Shown: positions 61,509-64,000 of the stretch, piece by piece | Position numbering within the stretch: position 1 is the stretch's first letter | Layout of the letters: the number at the start of each line of letters is the position of its first letter | Origin: Galbibacter sp035306585 | GTDB lineage: Bacteria > Bacteroidota > Bacteroidia > Flavobacteriales > Flavobacteriaceae | Assembly (NCBI RefSeq): GCF_035306585.1 | Contig: NZ_DATGNU010000028.1 | Span: forward strand, 6,411-70,410 | DNA length: 64,000 bases | Direction of reading: 5' to 3' | Translations under genes and position numbers: made by a program | The notes under the pieces: model-generated | What the model was told of the DNA's origin: nothing | Database searches by the model: none | Seen by the model: only the letters and a program-made list of their open reading frames with translations

Positions 61509-61518
61509 TCTGTAAACT

Positions 61519-62676
61519 ATGAACCTTGAATTCTTAACCCCTGTATCACATACTGTATTGGCTCACAAAGAAATGTTACCTTCACAGGCCATAGGGAATA
61601 GTATTCGTATTCATACTAAGACAGATGGGGTTCCAGAACTTGACAGTGTCCAGTTGGCCATAATCGGAGTAAAGGAATCACGCTCAGATAGTGAGGTCGA
61701 TATCCAAGCAGTCGATCTCAATGCTATACGCAAAGAGTTTTACCAGCTCTTTCAGGGGAACTGGCCTTCAAATTTGGTAGATTTAGGAGATATAGAACCG
61801 GGGGAATCTTTAAAGGATACTTATTTTGCCTTAAGTTCTCTTGTGACAGATTTGTTGAAGAAAAGTATCGTTCCTATTGTAATTGGGGGGAGTCAAGACT
61901 TGACTTTTGCCATGTATAGGGCCTATGACGCTCTGGAGCAGATGGTAAACCTGACCTCGGTAGACAGTAAATTTGATCTAAGCGTCAATGATGAACTGAT
62001 TTCCTCGAATGCTTTTATGAGTAAGATTATTATGGAACAACCTAATAATTTGTTTAATTGTAGTATTGTGGGGTATCAGACTTATTTTAATGCTCAGGAA
62101 GAAATTGATCTGATTGAGAAATTATTTTTTGACGCCTATAGACTTGGAGAGGTGACCAATGATATCACCGTAGTAGAGCCGATCTTCAGGGATACGGATC
62201 TGGTTAGTTTGGATCTTACCGCTGTGAAGGCTGCCGAACTTGGTTATGCCTCCAATACATACCCCAACGGATTTGATGGTCGAGAGATTTGTGCTATCAG
62301 TCGTTATGCTGGTATTAGTGATAAGGTCACAGCCTTTGGATTATTTAATACCAAACGCACGATTCAGTGTGCCCAATTAAGTGCACAAATTATTTGGTAT
62401 TTTATTGAAGGCTATAACTTTAGAAAAAAAGATTACCCTTTTATCACAAATGCTAACTACACAAAGTATATTGTGCCTTTAGAGGATATGGAGCTATGCT
62501 TTTTTAAGAGCCATATTTCTGGAAGATGGTGGCTAGAAGTGCCACAAATTGAAAATTTAGATAATAAATTTAAAAGGCATACGTTATTACCTTGCACACA
62601 CAGTGAATATGTTGAAGCCAGCAAAGGTACTATACCAGAAAGATGGTGGAAAGCATATAAAAAAATGTTAGTTTAA
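61519..62676 (+). CDS. Arginase/formimidoylglutamase-fold protein with degenerate metal site
   Basis: A 385-residue member of the ureohydrolase (arginase, agmatinase, HutG) superfamily, usually annotated formimidoylglutamase. The fold is recognisable, but key ligands of the binuclear Mn site are missing: the GG-x-H motif reads GGSQD (Gln126 for His), DAHxD reads DSKFD (Lys151 for the His, both Asp kept), and SxDxDxxDP reads SLDLTAVKA (Asp232 kept, the next Asp replaced by Thr234). Manganese-dependent hydrolysis is therefore unlikely. It sits 10 nt after topA and 147 nt before gldK, an arrangement found in other gliding flavobacteria. A structural or regulatory role is possible but untested. 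Confidence 0.85.
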   Translation: MNLEFLTPVSHTVLAHKEMLPSQAIGNSIRIHTKTDGVPELDSVQLAIIGVKESRSDSEVDIQAVDLNAIRKEFYQLFQGNWPSNLVDLGDIEPGESLKDTYFALSSLVTDLLKKSIVPIVIGGSQDLTFAMYRAYDALEQMVNLTSVDSKFDLSVNDELISSNAFMSKIIMEQPNNLFNCSIVGYQTYFNAQEEIDLIEKLFFDAYRLGEVTNDITVVEPIFRDTDLVSLDLTAVKAAELGYASNTYPNGFDGREICAISRYAGISDKVTAFGLFNTKRTIQCAQLSAQIIWYFIEGYNFRKKDYPFITNANYTKYIVPLEDMELCFFKSHISGRWWLEVPQIENLDNKFKRHTLLPCTHSEYVEASKGTIPERWWKAYKKMLV

Positions 62677-62823
62677 TGAATCTAAAAATCTATGGATATA
62701 CTCCATTGACTGTGCTTTAGAGCCATTTGACAACAAAAATTACGAGTTTATTGTTTTTTTAAAATTTATTAAATAGGTTTACCGTCTTAAATCTAAGAAT
62801 GTAATTTAACCTCAATTTTGTAT

Positions 62824-64000
62824 ATGAAAAAGCTATTTCTTTTAGCATCTGTTACATTATTATTAACCAGCTGTGGTTCTAATGACAGAGGAGAATTAGT
62901 TGGTGTTCAAGGGAAGAAATGGCATCCAGAAAAGCCCTACGGGATGTCTCTAGTTCCTGGAGGTGCCTTCATAATGGGTAGGTCTGATGAAGACATGGCC
63001 GATGTTCTCAATGCTCCAACTAAAACAGTGACTGTTCGTTCATTTTATATGGACGAGACAGAGATAACTAATAGTGAATACCGACAATTTGTAGAGTGGG
63101 TAAAGGATTCCATAGTCCGAACCGAGTTGGCCATACTTGCTGATGACTTGGGAGAGGTTCCAGGAACTGGTGGTATTGGCGAATTTGCATTTAAAGATGC
63201 GGACACATCCAATTTATCCGAGTACGATAAATACATGCTGTTTAATTACGCAGGTATGGGGGAGACTGGTTATGAGGGGAGAAGCCTAAATAAGGATGTA
63301 GATCTCATTTGGGATGTTTCTAAATATCCTGATGAATACTACGCTGAGGTTATGGACAGTATTTACTTGTCCACTGAAGAATCCTACAATGGTCAGCGTA
63401 CCATTGATGTGAAAAAACTCAAGTTTCAGTACGATTGGATGGATATCCAAGCAGCGGCTAGAGCAAAAGGAGGAGGAAAACGTCTAGATTTTATCAAACA
63501 TGAAGAAGTTAACATTTATCCTGATACTACGGTTTGGATAAAGGATTTTGCATACTCTTATAATGAACCCATGCACAACGATTACTTTTGGAGTGAAGCG
63601 TATAGCGATTACCCAGTGGTTGGTGTGACTTGGCAACAAGCTAAAGCATTTTGTGCTTGGAGAACAAAATATAAGAATGATTATCAAAAAGAAAATAGCA
63701 AGCAATTTGTCAATCAGTTTAGATTACCTACCGAGGCAGAATGGGAATATGCCGCCAGAGGTGGCATCCAATCCGGGACGTACCCTTGGGGAGGACCATA
63801 CATATTGAATGATCGTGGTTGTTTTATGGCTAATTTCAAGCCACTACGAGGTGATTATGCTGCGGATCAGGCCCTTTATACGGTCGAAGCCAAGTCGTAT
63901 GACCCGAATGACTACAATCTATACAATATGGCAGGTAATGTGTCTGAATGGACAAATTCTTCTTACGACCCCAATTCGTACGAATATGTTTCCACAATGA
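62824..64000 (+). CDS. gldK: Gliding motility lipoprotein GldK (3' end outside window)
   Basis: The first 392 codons of the type IX secretion ring lipoprotein (PorK in Porphyromonas). The signal MKKLFLLASVTLLLTSC has its lipobox Cys17. A formylglycine-generating-enzyme-like (SUMF1) domain follows: LVPGGAFIMGRSDEDM, SFYMDETEITNSEYRQFVEW (in parts), DYPVVGVTWQQAKAFCAWR, FRLPTEAEWEYAARGG and NMAGNVSEWTNSS. The enzyme activity is not known for GldK; with GldN it forms the periplasmic ring under the outer membrane. gldL, gldM and gldN are expected just beyond the window. No terminator separates it from the arginase-fold gene. Confidence 0.96.
   Translation, partial: MKKLFLLASVTLLLTSCGSNDRGELVGVQGKKWHPEKPYGMSLVPGGAFIMGRSDEDMADVLNAPTKTVTVRSFYMDETEITNSEYRQFVEWVKDSIVRTELAILADDLGEVPGTGGIGEFAFKDADTSNLSEYDKYMLFNYAGMGETGYEGRSLNKDVDLIWDVSKYPDEYYAEVMDSIYLSTEESYNGQRTIDVKKLKFQYDWMDIQAAARAKGGGKRLDFIKHEEVNIYPDTTVWIKDFAYSYNEPMHNDYFWSEAYSDYPVVGVTWQQAKAFCAWRTKYKNDYQKENSKQFVNQFRLPTEAEWEYAARGGIQSGTYPWGGPYILNDRGCFMANFKPLRGDYAADQALYTVEAKSYDPNDYNLYNMAGNVSEWTNSSYDPNSYEYVSTM

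Noticed and set aside
1..64000. Mobile elements, CRISPR arrays, phage or defence genes
   Set aside because: No transposase, integrase, direct-repeat array, tRNA-flanked island or known defence family was seen; gene content is core throughout.

Overview
The window is a stretch of ordinary chromosome from a member of the Bacteroidota, almost certainly family Flavobacteriaceae. Three things point there. Lineage-restricted families are present (GSCFA, DUF4230, DUF4136, DUF5522, DUF6089, a 2TM protein, and GldK of gliding and type IX secretion). Many genes are preceded by the Bacteroidota -7 element TAnnTTTG. The DNA is AT-rich, with short intergenic gaps. I saw no rRNA, tRNA, CRISPR array, insertion sequence, prophage or integrase. 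The genus cannot be fixed from what is here.

Layout. 1-2.4 kb: the 3' end of alaS, a GSCFA protein and a DUF4230 protein. 2.3-9.5 kb, minus strand: an interrupted small membrane-protein gene, a large lipoprotein, an aromatic amino acid hydroxylase, a DUF4136 lipoprotein, urocanate hydratase and a 50-residue Cys-rich DUF5522 protein. 9.6-13.7 kb, plus: a small HExxH membrane protein, a PLP-dependent deaminase-like enzyme, a glucosaminidase with LysM, hemL and an orphan 113-residue protein. 13.8-15.3 kb: an MlaF/MlaE lipid-transport pair. 15.4-22.6 kb: a PafA-like phosphatase, a ketosynthase III/methyltransferase/glycosyltransferase trio and gcvP. 22.7-27 kb: a UbiA-like membrane protein, an ECF sigma factor with a zinc-finger-like partner, a rhodanese, an MFS exporter and pdxJ.

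27.2-35.2 kb is an envelope-biogenesis run: CBS protein, nadK, DUF6089, uppS, bamA, two ompH/skp genes and murI. It meets folA, a 2TM protein, an NlpC/P60 lipoprotein, lpxB, a small membrane protein and surE coming from the other strand (35.2-39 kb). A tail-specific protease follows (39.2-41.4 kb), then the cell-shape operon mreB-mreC-mreD-PBP2-rodA, purH, a GAF protein and a pirin (41.7-50.4 kb). Next are groES-groEL and the miaB-AAA+ regulator-lptE-TPR-secG operon (50.9-57.6 kb). The right end holds a polytopic membrane protein, topA, an arginase-fold protein and the start of gldK, cut by the window edge.

Many genes serve one theme: making the outer envelope. This covers lipid carrier (uppS), LPS (lpxB, lptE), outer-membrane protein insertion and its chaperones (bamA, ompH), phospholipid trafficking (MlaEF), peptidoglycan and rod shape (mre/PBP2/rodA, murI, hydrolases) and type IX secretion (gldK).

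I found no clear new multi-gene system. The observations most worth a second look are: an arginase-fold protein between topA and gldK that has lost metal ligands; -24/-12 (sigma-54-like) elements before groES, ompH and the tail-specific protease, in a window that also encodes a sigma-54-type AAA+ activator without a receiver domain; the ketosynthase/methyltransferase/glycosyltransferase trio; a membrane-protein gene broken by one amber codon; and the tiny Cys-rich DUF5522 gene directly before urocanate hydratase.
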